Of a stretch of 64,000 nucleotides of DNA, positions 1-14,800 are shown piece by piece; within the stretch, counting starts at the first letter, position 1, and every line of letters starts with the position of its first letter. The notes below the pieces were generated by a model. The model was not told the origin of the DNA. It searched no databases and saw only the letters and a program-made list of their open reading frames with translations. Location: NCBI GenBank assembly GCA_918807975.1, contig OU964930.1:14750372-14814371 (forward strand), read 5' to 3'. Made by a program: the position numbers and the translations under genes. The stretch is from Aplidium turbinatum (lineage: Eukaryota > Chordata > Ascidiacea > Aplousobranchia > Polyclinidae).

Positions 1-729
1 GATGACCCAATAATTCGTTTTCTAACTGCATCTTGCGATTTAAAGCTACAAAATTGCGCAATGAAGTCGTTCATTTCATGTAAAATATTGTTGCGCACTG
101 CTCGTATTACAGTTTACTGCAGTGGGCTTGGCACACATGATCGTACTGAAAATGAGATCACTGTACTTCCTGAAACAATTTGCAGATTATAAACGACTAA
201 ATACCGCACACAAACTGTACTGAAAACTCTTGTAATGCAAAGATTATGTGGGCCAATTTGTATAACACAGGCTAAAATCAAATGTTTAAATCAGTGCAAA
301 AAGTGTTGAATTCTAATTTAATCATGTTGTATTTTAGATGTGTAGCCGCTTTATCATTGCATTCTTAAACCAGCTTAACCTGAGATGAGTAGTCGCGGCG
401 TATCGATGCTTGTGAATCATAAGCAGTGGTTGCGTAAAGCTGTTGCTGTATTTCTGTGCATCGATGATATCTTTGAAGCATGACTGTTTTTTTGTTTTTT
501 TTTATATATATCTGTATCACAACCTGGGCTGTCGCTGAATGGAATTCTCTATTCGTTCTTTTGTTGCAAGTGCTGGACTATGTAGTTTGCTTCTTTATTG
601 ACAATATTCTTGTTTTACGGTGAGAAAAATATTTAGAATAGTCTGGAGGTTCATGTCATCGATTGAGGAAACGAATGAAGTAAAATCACGAGTACGTGTG
701 AGAATTCAAGCTCAAATTCGGCATCAACT
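1..729. other. 3' flank of the kinase gene, no gene seen
   Basis: I see no coding sequence or recognisable element here. The stretch lies downstream of the stop codon of the minus-strand kinase gene. A TTTATT at about 594-599 reads AATAAA on the minus strand and could be a polyadenylation signal, which would give a 3' UTR of about 1.1 kb; this is only a motif match. Confidence 0.3.
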
Positions 730-810
730 GCCCAGCTAACAAATCAGTTCTTTTACATTTACAGCGTCTGCAGACGTTGAATCAATGTAATAACGGCTGA
801 TTTGCTCTGA
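730..810. repeat. MITE-A copy (palindromic core)
   Basis: A short palindromic element with core GTCTGCAGACGTTGAATCAA flanked by AAATCAG / CTGATTT arms. Other copies have fuller ends, CCCAGACAGCAAATCAAC and its complement. It lies downstream of the kinase stop codon. Confidence 0.6.
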
Positions 811-1693
811 TCACCACCCAGACAACAAACGTAAATACATAATATTGGGACCATACCACTTCTAACATTTGCAAGATATGGCAATAGTTCAAAAAGCTGA
901 ACAATGTATTGTACCCGCAATTGTGCAATGTCGTTGTATTACATTTAGCATTGAAAACGAGTTGAACTTTCAATCCACCCAGCCACAGTGAAGACTTGAC
1001 AAACCTTAAAACATACCTGGAATAAGCGAAACAGTGGTTGCTAACCTTTTCGAGTAAGTCACTTCTTTGCTAGAATCCCGGTTACCCTGAATCAAAACTT
1101 TGTAAAATTTAAGTTTCACAGTTTAAATTTTTGTACTTCATGAAATCTGTGAATTCATGCACCCACATGGGTCCGCGAGAAACGGGTTAGGAACCACTGG
1201 ACGAGGACATTTCGGCGTGACAGGAGTAGAACACAACAACAAAACAAAACGGAATGAGGCGATACAAGAAACGTCACATTTCTTAGGTACGAATTCGAAG
1301 TCTCCAGAACAAAAAGCGAGTTGAGAGCTCTAATAACAAATGGCAAAGAATAAAAACACTTTCAAGCGAAAAAAAAATTGCATAACATTTGCGGAATAGA
1401 ACTGTTTTAATCAAGCGTTAAATCAGGCAAGATTGTAAATCAGACAAGATTTGGTGGTCTTCGAAAGCAATATAGAAAGTACACAAAAAATGAAAAAGCT
1501 GGTTAGTCGAGAATACAAACTGTGTATTTTGGTACTTACAAAGGCATTTGGCGGAACAATATCTGCTACAATTTCTGACGGCATTGACTGAATTGCAAAA
1601 TATGGGCGTTCACAAGTCCAAGAACAATAGTTGCTACTTCTTAGACTTGATCTGACAAGGTGAAGTGATTTCACCAACCTCTCGTTCAAAGTG

Positions 1694-2829
1694 TTACCGA
1701 CGCACTTCTTTGCCACATGGGATGACAACGGGATCGCCACAACTGCTCATGGGACAAGGTGGTGGAGTGATGCGCACTGTGGATGGCTCCTCCGGAATGT
1801 CCCAACTCACATGGTGGTTGTTGCTGTACTCGATGTTGGGGGAAGTAGTGGAATGTGTACCGTCCTCTTCGTAACCAGAATCCCGGTTATTCGACTTTGT
1901 TCCAGGAGGAGCATCTAGAGTGGAATCAGGTACACTGTGGCAGACAGGATTATTATTGTTGAGGTTGGGTGTCCTTTCAAGGTGACCTCGCCGCTTATCT
2001 CGAGTGATATCCCCACTTTGCAAAGTCATAACCAAACCTTGGTTGGAACTTCCAAAAGAGCATGGATGAGGAGAAGATAAAGTGTAATCTTTATCCGGTT
2101 GATTTTTTTCTTCCATGGTCGTATCACCTTGTATGGATAAATGATTGATGTGCAGTTCCTCCGCACCAGGATCACCATCAAGAAGAGGAGCTGCTGCATC
2201 ACCAGATACGTTTTGCATATCTACAGTGATTTTGTCAAGAGATTTTTCAGAAGAAGTAATCTGAAGGCGACCTTTGTCAAGCTGAGGAGCACATGACTTC
2301 AACCTGATTAAATCCGTTTCACTCTCCTCCGCAATTGAATCTTGCTTGGGGTCATCATACAAGACTTCTTCCGAAGTTTGGGAGCGATGAAATCTTCCAG
2401 CAATGATAAAACGTTTGTCTTCCACAGATGCGCAGTCTTCGGAAGAATGAAATAAAACTTTGGTTCGCGACAAGTCAGGCAGACTGATGCTGTGCCGTAA
2501 GGTGCGAACATTCCGTGATAAAAGTGCCATGACAGTGGCAAGAGAGTGTCTTTCGTTCTCAATACTCGACTTTACAGAAGTCAGTTGCCGACTGCACCAC
2601 CAGGATGCAAGATTATTTCCAAGAGGAGAAAGGATCATTGCGCGATGAAGAGCTCTTTGATAATTACAATCGCCACAATGCGTTAGTGTCTCTTCAGACG
2701 TGCTTGCACGTGGACTAGGAGGAACACTTCTCGACTCAGAAGGATGAAGATTGCGAAGAGAAGGATCAAGGTGTAAAGGAGAGACAGGAGACTGGGGAAA
2801 ATGATGATTCCCAGAGATATGGCCCTCAA
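1694..2829 (-). CDS. TESK: TESK-like exon 11 (C-terminal tail and stop)
   Basis: The largest exon, 378 codons after a split Phe, with stop TAA at 1694-1696. It is Ser/Pro-rich and has a Cys pair (CGDC, residues 563 and 566), a [15 protein letters not shown] stretch, and an acidic middle. The acceptor is TTATGTTTCAG. The frame is open upstream of the acceptor to an in-frame Met at 2851, but the phase and acceptor fit splicing. Confidence 0.88.
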
Positions 2830-5800
2830 CTGAAACATAATGAATGGCCATCTATTGATAAATGAGGTTACATAATTCAACTCATAAATTGCATAATATT
2901 GAGTAGTACTAGTTTATCATTGTTTTCATAGTCCAAACTGTAAAGAGACCAAATATACTGTAGGTCGACTAGCTGTTCTACCATTTACTTGCTCTATCTC
3001 ATCACTTACTCCAATTCATTTCGATCGACAGAAAGGCTTATTTTACCTTTCTTTGTCCAGTCGATCAACTGTGTAATAGTCTTAAAAATTAAGTACATCG
3101 TTTTGCCACTTTCGTGTGCTATGTATGCAACCACATACATGTAAATGTTGACTTTGGTCTACTCTTCTTTGGCATCGAGTTTGCAGGATGACCCCACGAC
3201 GACTTCAAGCTGTCAGAGGTCGCCAGGTCAAAGGTCATTTCCAAGAGAGCGCGACTGGGTTCATCGGTCAATTTCATTCGCCCTCCTTCTAGCAGCTGCC
3301 ATGAAACAAATAGTATTCTGATCATAAAACCAGTCAAACAAAACAGCAATGTGGCCACTTTTCAGCTTCACAAATTGGTTTCACTCCAATTTGAAATGAC
3401 GTATGGCTACTTCAGATAGGTTGGTGGTGTCTCAACAAGTTAAGTTCTTGCTTAGTTGCTTAAATTTGTACATAAGAAACACGACTGCACGTACACCTGC
3501 TAGTTAACCACCTCACTTTAGTCTTAACTAACGCAGTCACGTTGATATCCAGAAATCTCTGCAGGGTTAGCCGATAAATTAGAAAATTTAAAGCAGAAAC
3601 GTGAATTGTTTCAACAATTATTGCAATTTATTCACTCTGAAGATACGCATTGTCATAGTGCGCGAAACGTAAGTGAAACAAAGAAAACATGCTCTATGTT
3701 CCTCTCTTTACTTTCCAATTCGTAAGGTCAATATTACAGTAACCGTTAAAAATATTAAATAAATCCACGACAATTCAAGTCCTTTAATGCAACATGGCTC
3801 ACCTCCAAGGCGGAAAAGGGATTCGCGTACTCATCATTCTCTTCAGTTGACTCGTCATCGGAGTTGAAGGAAGATGAGGCGACCATGTTAGCAGCATGGC
3901 TGAGCAGCTCCCGGGAGATATCAGAAAAGCTTCGAGACAACTTTGCAGAAGTTGAAAAATATCGTTTCCTCTGCAAAATGCATCCAGAAGAATAAAGATC
4001 AAAGTCCAACTGGGGTATTAATATCTATATCTGCACTGAGGAGGTACCAAGGTCGGCTTGACAAGAGAAGACGCTTTCGACAAATCAATATGGGTGAAGG
4101 TAGGGTGTGAAGGCGATTGTGGCACGTAGAGGTGGATCCGGCCACCCTCGGTAACGGGAACGTCACCGGATTACAACCGGCTTACTTCTACTACATTGAC
4201 AACTTCTGTGATCTTTTTCAGCATCAATGGATGGCTAGGAAGAATTTACTCAAACAAAAAAATCACTTAAAAATATCTATTTGAATAAGCACATCTTAAA
4301 AATCTGTTTGGGGTAAGGGTGAAACATATTATCGAAGAGGTTGATATGCTGTATACTGCTACGCGTCACGATGTACAGTAATGCACCCCTGATGTTGACT
4401 TTCTGCTAACTATTCTATGCATACAAGTCTACATTAACGAAGAGAATCTTTTAAGTGCACACGACCCACCTTCTCATAACGGGGTGACTGGTCACCATGG
4501 GGCGATAGATGAGTGCCAGAGTCACTTCTCTCCTTTGGGTGACGTTGAAGACTGCTCTCTCTTGACGGAGCTTTAAGTCTTTTCGAGTTCCTGTAAGCTG
4601 AAGAAAGAAATCAGTTGTCGCCGCTTGTTTGAAGCATGTGAAAACATGGAAATGTATTTTTTTATAAAATATTTTTAATCAGCAACTTGGTTATAATGAA
4701 GCAGCCGTTTCCCAGACAACAAACAAACGGTTTTATCACAAAACAAAACAAAAAACTGTACAGGGAGCTCTGTTTTAACCAACTTTAGAAAGATTTTGCT
4801 CTACATCCGTGACGCCACAAACGAGCCACTTGCTATGTTTTGCAAAAACGTCAAAATTCACAGCAAACGATGGTCACAAAGTTGCAAGCAAATTTCTCAT
4901 CTGTTGGCCTCAAAATGGCACAAATTTACAAACTGCAACTGTGCCACAAGAATGCCAGAAATCATCACGCGACATGGCAGTTTCATACAGAAGTTGCAAC
5001 TGAGATGACTAACACTATCCAATATCCATTCTATAAAAATAAACGACAATCCAAAAATACATCGGCTTTAAATGGCAAGCGAAAATGATTGTTTTGATGA
5101 CAAGAACATCGTGGAATATCAATTGCTAGCTTGATGCTTGCTTGGGAAAGAAAATTAGTCACAACACAACTACGCTTCCTGTTGGTTGGTAGTATAAGAA
5201 ACGGCGAAGAGGCGTTGATTTTTTACGTTTGTTAAATGTAAAAGCCATGACTTGACGATTTGGAAAACAATGTATAAAATAATACGCGGAAAATCAAGCG
5301 CATTCTTGGTCAGCAAACCAGCCTCTTTTTTATATTGAATTTGAATCAGTAAAAAACAAACTGATTTCCTAGTTGATAGTGCTTAACTGTTGCAAAATCA
5401 GTGTAATAATATCATCAGTAAATAAAAGTCAGACTTTTTCAAAACAGGTTTCAAATAGATGCCACAACAAAATGAAATAAAATCAATATGAAAACGTCAT
5501 CTCATCGCACTTGTAAACGTCCAATCAGAAATGCAGCGGCACACGACTAGTTCATGCATACCTATAAGATTATTATCAGGTATAGGCGAATTGCCGGTAT
5601 AAGTTGATAGTTTGAGTAGTTGTTGATAAACTTGGTTCATGTGTATAATTTGTGCAATTTCGAGGTATTTTTACGCTACGGTTATCAAACAAATAATGGA
5701 CTAGATTTTGGCAATTGTGCTGGAAAACCGAACAACACTTGGCAATACTGCTAACAGAGTACGATTTGTCCTTCTTTTAATCTTTGGCAATTTAAATTCT

Positions 5801-8800
5801 CAAAACTATCATTTCAAAGGGATATAAAGTAGCCTACATTTAACTCAGAGTTCAAAATCAAAATTACACCGGCCTCCAGTTCGCACGGTGGCAATGCATG
5901 CGTATATAGGCTGTCGCAGAGTGTCGCTATGAAAAAACGGGTCTGCTACTATTCGGTGAGTCCGATTCGATGAGTTCCTAACTCCTAACCCTAAAAATTC
6001 AAAAAATCACCGAATAAGGAATCGGACTCACCGAAACGGGCCATTCCGTGAAAAAACATAAGGATCTCAGGCAGAAAATGTTACCTTTTTAGATCTAGTT
6101 GTTTTAACAGAGCGAAACAACGTAAAAATGACAGCTTTGCAGACTGGACTCCTCATTGCGCTAAAGCAACGACAGTTGCTTCTTATAAAGCTTTCGGTAA
6201 CCAAGTGTCGAACCAGGGCGTATGATTGAAAGCCAAAAGTCCTATCAATTCGGCTACTCCTCAACACAAGGTAAGTTTTTGAGATAAAAAATAAACAGGA
6301 GCCACAATCTATGTAGAGAATTGACTGTGCAAAGAAAACAAAGCTTGAACTTGCAATACCTTTGAATGATGTTGATCTTCCTACGTGCTTACACTTCGCC
6401 ACTGCAATCATGTCTTCAAGCCGTGGGATAATCTCATTGAATGGCGGCCGGTTTTTCGGTTCAAGCTGAAGAAATGAAGGTTCAAAACGCATGTTGAATC
6501 AATGTCAAAATGACGGATTTTGCTGTCTGAAGTCACAGGTTGCAAATTACGTATATTTTACGTCTACAGACGTTGGAGCAATGTAAAAAGGGCTGATTGT
6601 TAGCTGTGATCGATGATGATGATAATGTGGAAAAATTGTTGTTTAATTCGCTGGATTATTTCTGATAAACTTTGCACCCAGACAGCACGTGGAAAATTCA
6701 GAAAAATGCGGAACTTTATTGAACTGATTCACGGAACTAAAAATCAACCACCAAAACAAAGAGACCTTTGCTCCGAAACTGTAAATCAATCAACTAATCG
6801 AAACGAAAGAAACAACAAGCTGAAAGAGAAAAGAACTTTAACAATTCTCCTTCAAGACATACAAAATAATATCGCTAAAATTTCCAAATTAATATTGTTT
6901 AGGTCTGTTAAAATACCATTTTGTTTAAACAGCAACAGAACGATAGTGTAGATATAACGGCAAATAAATTCAAAACAAACAGTCCAGTTGCTTTGCCCTG
7001 GAATTATCTGCTTGCGTACTGCGCCTCAACTCGCGGTGTTTAACAGGCAAATAAACACGTGACGTTATGCTGGAAAGACCCATTACATTGTTCTTCGATG
7101 ATTTTTATAGTTTGACTACTAGGCTACATCAAAGACAGTAGCATCGCGTTTGATTAGGTTGCAAAAATTACCGGTCCGACAGCTGTTGAAAAAAGTAATT
7201 CTGCTGGGGCTAATGTTGCAGTTAGCCCAAAATGTAATTGCAATTTGGATCTAAGTTTTAAAAATTACAAATACCCAAAAACAAAGTCTCAATTACAATT
7301 ACATGAAAATGTGCAATTAATTACATTCCATACTTCCATTATAATTGTAAATCATCCAACTCTGCTTTACACCAACCTGACAACAATCGTAAGCTAATTG
7401 TAGGAACAACTTCGGAGGCGGAAATGACGTATCGGGATTCGTGTCACGTGTGGTAGGAGGCGCGGCAACTATCTTGCTAAAGAGATCACGGGAAAGGCCA
7501 AAATCCGAGCTCCTCGGTAGTTCTTCTGGATCGCAGGTGACGAGAGCGATGAGTTGGCAGGTTAGCAGTCCAAAGGAGAAGATATCTGCCTGCATCAAGT
7601 CATTAACATTTCTCAGTAAATGGGAAAAAATGATGTAAAATATTGCTTCGCTGGAAAACTTGAGGAAAAACGTTGTCTCATCTTGAATGGGCGCATCAAC
7701 AAGCCTTTTTTGTTACGTACGAATACCATCAAATGTTTGTATGTCATTAATATTTTCTTACGTGCGTGTTTATTTGAAGTAAAAACAAAAACCTGAAATA
7801 ACGTTTGCAGCTAATAATCGATTTACTGCATGTTGCGTTCTCTTCACAGAACCAGATACAATCGACGACACCTTTTGGCTTACTTTAGCCTACATATATT
7901 TCTGAGGAAGTTTTTTGCACATGGCTAGCAAAATGCGTCATGTTTACATAGATTCAACGTCTGCAGATGTTCAATTAATGTAAAATTCGACTGATTTAGT
8001 GCCTGGAAATGCACAGATTTTGCGAGTTGAGTAGGTCAGTGAAAGCTCAATCACTGAAAAGCAGCAAATGATGAAATGCTATGAAAGCAGGAAAAAATCC
8101 ACAAGAGCTTACAAATTCGGCAGAAAATCTGGCAACTTTAACCTCAAGTAACAGCGCACGTGAACACTGAACACGTATGCAGAAAAACATAAAACACTTC
8201 CGCTGATTTAAAAAAACACAATGTTCATCCACGGAAAGCGCAAGGTCGTTTGAAGGACAATGCATAACTTCTCCTTCCGTCACTACAAGTTTGGTTAAGC
8301 CGAGTTAGTGATTTTTCTATGTATATATTTGAAATCAACGTAAAGATAGCTTGTGAATGGTGGCTGGGCTTTCAGTCAGTAGGAAAAAACAAAAGCAGGG
8401 AACCATTTCACGAACTTCGCTCACGACCAACTCGAATGCAGACTATACTTTTTCACAATTTTGCAAGCTAATGCAACTAATCACACACTGGTGACAAGAC
8501 GTAGCTGTGCACAACGCAGTTTTCATTGCGTTTCAAACTAATTTGAAAGCAACAATTACGTGAATGACTCCGCACTGTACACACAAACAAATCAAAGTGA
8601 CATGATTAAAATGAGAAACTACCGTAGCGATTTGAGCTCATTCGCTCCGGTAACGCCGAGTTACGTTAAATAGATGGAATTTGATGTTATCTCAAATCAA
8701 TGCTAGCGTAATTGTAGAGAAATTCGTGCATTGAACAGCATGCAATGGTAACCTAGTTGTACGACGACAGACGAAAGTGCTGAACAATGCCTACTTTGTC

Positions 8801-11800
8801 CGTAAAACATGATTCCCAGACAGCAAATCAACTGTTGTTTACGTTGAATTAATGTCAAAAATGGTTCATTTGCTGTCGGGGTTGTTTCCCCCCCCCCCCC
8901 CCCATTCGGACACTCTTTGCTAGCACATTCTTGCATAAACACAACGCTAACAAACGCATATTAAACAAAACATTAACCAGCAAACAGACTTTCGGTTCTA
9001 TATTGTTTTGAAAATTTTGTTGAGAATAATTTTATTAAGAAATCGAAAATCTATTGAGAATGAGGTTAGCATGACTCAAAGTGGATTTATAACTGGTAAA
9101 GGAACACGAGAGGGTATACTTAACTTCAGAACAATTTGTGAGAGTTACAATGCAGTAAATAAAGATGTATATGCATGTTTTATTGATTATGAGAAAGCAT
9201 TTGATAGAGTTAACCATGAGAAACTGATTCATTGTTTGTCCAATATTGGTATGAATGGCAAAGACTTACGTTTTATTATTAATTTGTACTGGAATCAAAA
9301 AGCATTTATTCGCATGGAAAAAGATTTATCTAAAGGAATTGATATCAAGCGTGGAGTACGCCAAGGATGTGTACTTTCTCCATGTCTTTTTAATTTATAT
9401 ACAGAAATGATTTTTCGATCAATTGATGATATGAAAGGAGTAAAAGTTGGTGGCTTGAATATAACAAATTTACGCTATGCTGATGATACTGTTCTGTTGG
9501 CTGAATCACAAGAAGATCTTCAAGAAATATTGGACAATGTTAACTCAATTGGTAAAGAATTTAATATGAAAATTAACACTAAAAAGACCAAATCAATGAT
9601 AATCTCAAAATCACCAGACACCACAGTACTCCAAATTATAATTGACAATAAAATTATACAAAAAGTAAAATCTTTTTCATATCTTGGTCATTTAATAACT
9701 GAAGATGGGAGGTGTGACCATGAAATTCTTAGACGGATAGAAATTGCAAGAACTACATTTGGAAAAATGAAAAATATTTTAACCAATCAACGTTTAAATT
9801 TATCAACTCGTCTCAGGATCTTAAAATGCTATATCTGGTCGACCCTATTATACAGTTCTGAAACTTGGACAATATCACAAAAAATGGAGAAACGGATCGA
9901 TGCCTTCGAGCTCTGGACATACAGGCAAATGTTAAAAATTTCATGGAAACAAAAAATCACTAACGATGAAGTACTCTCCAAATTCAATTCAAGCAAAATG
10001 CTCTTACAAACAGTCAAAAGAAGAAAATTGAAGTATTTCGGACACACAATAAGGCAAAATTCATTACAAAGATCATTAATAGAAGGGAAGATAAACGGTA
10101 AAAGAAGTAAAGGCAGACCAAGAATGATTTGGACAACAAACATCACAAAATGGACAAAATTAAGTTATGAATGTGCAGTACGCACAGCTCATGGTCGAGA
10201 ACAATGGCGCATTGTATCCAACCCTCCAGACGAGGAAGGAACAAAATGATGATGATGATTGTTTTCCCCAGACGGCAGCAGTCCTGCACTGACAAATAGA
10301 TCTCCTCGTTTCAACAAATGTTCAACACACACAGGAAATGACATCTTATGTGTCGTTTGTCAAAATCTAAGACATCACGTCACATCAGAAACAATATTGT
10401 TCGTCAGTTCTCACATGACCTTGAATGACACTGCCCAGACAGCAAATCAACCTTTTTTTACATTGAGTCAACGTCTGCGAACAACGGTTGATTTGCTGTC
10501 TGTGATGATACCATTACAAAAAGACTACCCGCCACAATCCAGGGTTGGCACAGTGACAGTAAGTTCTTTTTCAAAACAAAGTTTTATTGCGAAGGTCTTG
10601 ACATTTTTCAGACTTTTAGTTGTGCTGTGAAAACTTCTTAAAACTTTAATGTTCCGTGTTTTAATTTTAATGAGATAGAAGTCGAAAACCAAGAAACCTG
10701 GGGATGCAAAATCGCATTTTCTGCCGTTTTATCGTCACATTACCAATGTCATTTTCGTGGTTGGTTTGAAAAATTTAGTTTTGATGAAGGATAAAACTTT
10801 ATTTGAACTGTGAATGTAGTCTGGTGTTGGGCGAATAAGCGAAGATTCTTCTTGCTTATGAGGCAGCAATTCAGGCAACATCTCCCAACCGCTGCAACAC
10901 TGACTCAGTGTTACGGTCTATGTCCACATGCCCTGTAGGTCGCAAAACTTCACAATGATGTAAGATTCATGGCCCGTGATGTAATGTCTTTATTACATCA
11001 TGCTACTACCGGCGTGAACAACTCGTAAGCCATGGTTAATGGGATTCTTTCAGGAAATGTTTTAATGCACGGAACGTGAGTTGGCCAAAACAAGACGAAA
11101 CCTGTTTACGGGTGAACCATGAACATGACTAAATCTCTGTTACAACAAGATAGTGATCGACAAAGTAAATTGTCAATGCTCGATGGACAAATAGATCAAG
11201 TTGTTAGAACATTAGAAACAAGAACTAAAAATGCGTACAGGCAGAAATGAAACAGGGAACATGTTTCGGGTTTGAGAAATTAACTTTGTGTGTGTTCAGG
11301 AGAAAAGCATTTACCGTTTCATTATACGGCTTTCCCATCAGCACTTCAGGAGCCATGATATAAGGTGTCCCTACAATTGACAATCGTTCCTCGTCTTCTG
11401 GGCATGTCGGTATCTTCTCTGCAAGACCCAGGTCAGCAACGATGCAAGTGTACTTCTTCTTTCCTCTCTTGTCAACATTGACTTGGACGAGACAGTTCTG
11501 AAATGAAAATTAGTCACATTCAAAGCAACATGTCTATGCATCGACGCTCTCAGAATTTACATATGGAGACTAATTGCACTCTGGCATGCCGCAAGGACCA
11601 CAGAAGCTAATCAATTCATCACTGTCAGAACCGCTATGAAGCACAAAAAAAAAAGTTTGTTAGAAGTGGCATCTGCTGGTGGTTCGACTCATTTTCGATG
11701 CAGTGACGTCAGACTGTTATTGATGACCGCCTACACACCACAGTGGTGTGTGATGAGCAAAAACAATGCTGTAAAAGCTTATCAAGCAAAGTGCAAAAAA

Positions 11801-14800
11801 GTAACAGAGATTTTCACATGAAAGTCTGTTCAGTTCAAGCGACTTCTGATGAACTGATTTCAAATCAGAAACTACAAGTTTACGAAGCATTTAATTTTTT
11901 TGTCATTTCTCACTAAATTAACTTTTTTGTTCAAGTGAAACTTTTCTAAAAAAGTTATATACTCTATCTGGCTTACTGGCCTCAACTAAAAAAACACGGT
12001 AAAAAAGCAAATTTGAACATTGAACATCACGTAACCATGCGTTCTGAGGTTAACTTGTGAACTAACGGGTTATATCAATCTAATTCTTCCCGCCTTATTC
12101 TAAAGTGTACAAAAGCTCAGAGTCGAGACACACGTCAATGGTTGTTGCTGTGACGCAAGCGCGCTTGACGATAAGATCAGAAGATTATCCTGTGCAATGT
12201 GCATTACCTTGCGCAAAAATGGCTACAGTCAACGACATAAGGTACGTCTATTATTTCTATATAGGCAACATTGCCACGCGCCTACTGACAGGTATTGTAG
12301 ACTGATCGAGACAGCAAAATCCGTCACTTTTAGATTGATTCAGCATCCGCAGACGTTGAATCAATGTAAAAATGACGAGTTTTTCTGTCTGGGGAGTGAT
12401 CAACACTTTTTCAGAAAAGGACAGTTGAGTATCAAGAAAGCATTCAAACAGTAGAACTGCGTATGTGAGCTTGCTGGCATTGTTTGACATGAAACGTCAA
12501 CGAAATATTCGATCACAACGTGGAATTTATAAATGCTCGCACAACAACCAAGTGCAGTAATTAATCTCTCACATTAGTTCGACAGCTATTGGCTAATTCA
12601 ACCGTCACCAAGTAGCAAAATTTAGTCTTTTTATACATATATCAGTGAGCTTTATCCAAGCTCCAGCCGATCAGCTTGAGATAAGAAGGTTTTAGAAGCA
12701 ATTCCTGAAATATTTTATGCATTTAATCTTCTAGATGCGTTTTTGCTAAGTTTGGATTGGTTTTTGAAACAACACCAAACAACGAAAACCAACAGCTTGC
12801 AGCCAAAATGTTTACATCACCTGCTGATCAAAACCAAATAAGTACCGTGTCCATGTTCTTCTCACCGCTCATAAATTATTTATTTCTAATAGAAACGAAC
12901 TTTTTGCTATCTTACAGAATATCTTTTTTGTGTTTTTTTTTCAAGTGGAGTTACTTATCTTCCAATTGCTGCAATTCTGGATTTTGTAGTTAAGTCAGTT
13001 TTGTAAAAAGCTGATATCACGCACCGCCAATACGCAGCAAGTTGACAAGCTATGGTAAAAACTAACCCGACTTATAGTTTTTTAAAGTTAAATTTTTCTG
13101 CAGTGAACACTTTAACAACAAAAAACAAAATACTTATGTCACCATTGAACATTGATATATATAACAATAATGATCACAAACTCAAAATGCAAAGCAATCT
13201 TGATTTTATTCAAGCGAAAGAGAAGGGTCTCACCTTGGCGCTCAAGTCTCTGTGGAAGATTCCGACGGAATGAATATATTTCAATCCGTTGGCCACATCC
13301 AGAGCAAGATGCATTCGCTGCTTCCAAGTAAGCACTGGATCTTTCTTGATGATCATTTGCTCCAGATCACCTCCGTTGATGAACTAACAAGCAGAAGAGC
13401 ATCAGAAGTGACAAAGCTTGAATATTTTCAAATTTTTCTTCAGTTATATGAGAGATATCAATGTATGAGACATGGCGGCTTTCATACTGTACAATAAGAT
13501 ATCAATATCTAAAGCAAAATCAGCTATCAATCAAACACTATTAAGCACCAACCTCGGTAAGAGCATGCAGTTGGCCTTCGTGCACGCAAACTCCCTTGAA
13601 TCTAAAAAAAAAGAGATTGTCATGCATTGAAAAATGAGAGACTTATAGATTTGAAAAGGAAAACTGGGGCATTTTACCACGACGATAATAAATCTTAATG
13701 TTTGCAGAAGTGGAGAATATTATGAGCGACAATAATTTGAAAGTATTGTTTTTCTCTACAACAACACTGCAAAACATGCTGTTTATGCATTGATTGATCT
13801 AGAAAATAACTTGACTTCATTCAGCAAGCAAACTTCAATGCCAGATAATCCTGGGACTCACGAAATTCAGCACACCACGTTTTAAGATTCTAACGTCAGC
13901 GCCTTTTCTGACAGATGGCCCACTGCAAATACAGTGTTAAAATATCCGCTGCCGGCAAACCTTTTTCAAAACCTTAACACAGCTTGTTCAGAGTAAAAGG
14001 TAACGGTGAGTCCCATGCTTGATCCAAGGATCGGGGGATGAAAAGATGTTCTCATTATACTAAGCCATCGGCACCAACGAGAGTAGAGTGGCCAGTGCCT
14101 TTCCTTCAGCAACCACGCCGACCCAATTTATTACTTCCTGGGTAGAGGTGAGCATTGTTCTTCAACAACCAGCTTAAGCCGGGAGTCAAACCAGGATTGC
14201 ATGATTGGAAAGCGAGCGCCTTATCCGCTGCGTCATCCCACCACCTTACCTTTTGTACACAGTAGTAAATGAAAATTCTCGCAAATGTTCAACGTTAGAT
14301 AACGTGAGAATTGAAAAATATTAAAAAAAAACTTTAGTATTTGGAAATTGAAGACTTGAGTTGAAGAGCTACTAAAGTCCAAAATGCGACTTTTGAGAAA
14401 TAGCAAGGTAAAATTCTTGCAAACTTGTTTAATATTTTATGTCCATGCGAACACCAGCGTGTGTTATAGCGAGATCAGGTCGTTTTTTAAATCAAATTTT
14501 GCGAGGGGACAGGTATTGACTATTATTACACAATTGACAACGTATTTTTGATGATAAGTCAATTTGCACAAAGTGTGACTTAACTAGTTTTTCAACTCAG
14601 GTCTTCCGTTGCAAACAACAACAAAAAAAGGCATTCCATTACTTGAGTATATTCGGGTGGGAAAGTCTGTTCATGAGTTGAACTTCTCTTAAAATATTCA
14701 ACTTTGTATTTGTATCTTTATTTCTTTTCAGCACCAACACCTTCCCGGTTTGCTTGTGAGTTGCCTGAGCAAAAATCATTGATTATTATTAATTATATAT

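Noticed and set aside
6613-6951. 112-codon open frame as a possible gene
   Set aside because: It lies in intron 7's neighbour (intron 6) on the opposite strand to the kinase, has Asn/Lys/Thr-rich composition as expected from AT-rich DNA, and no recognisable domain.
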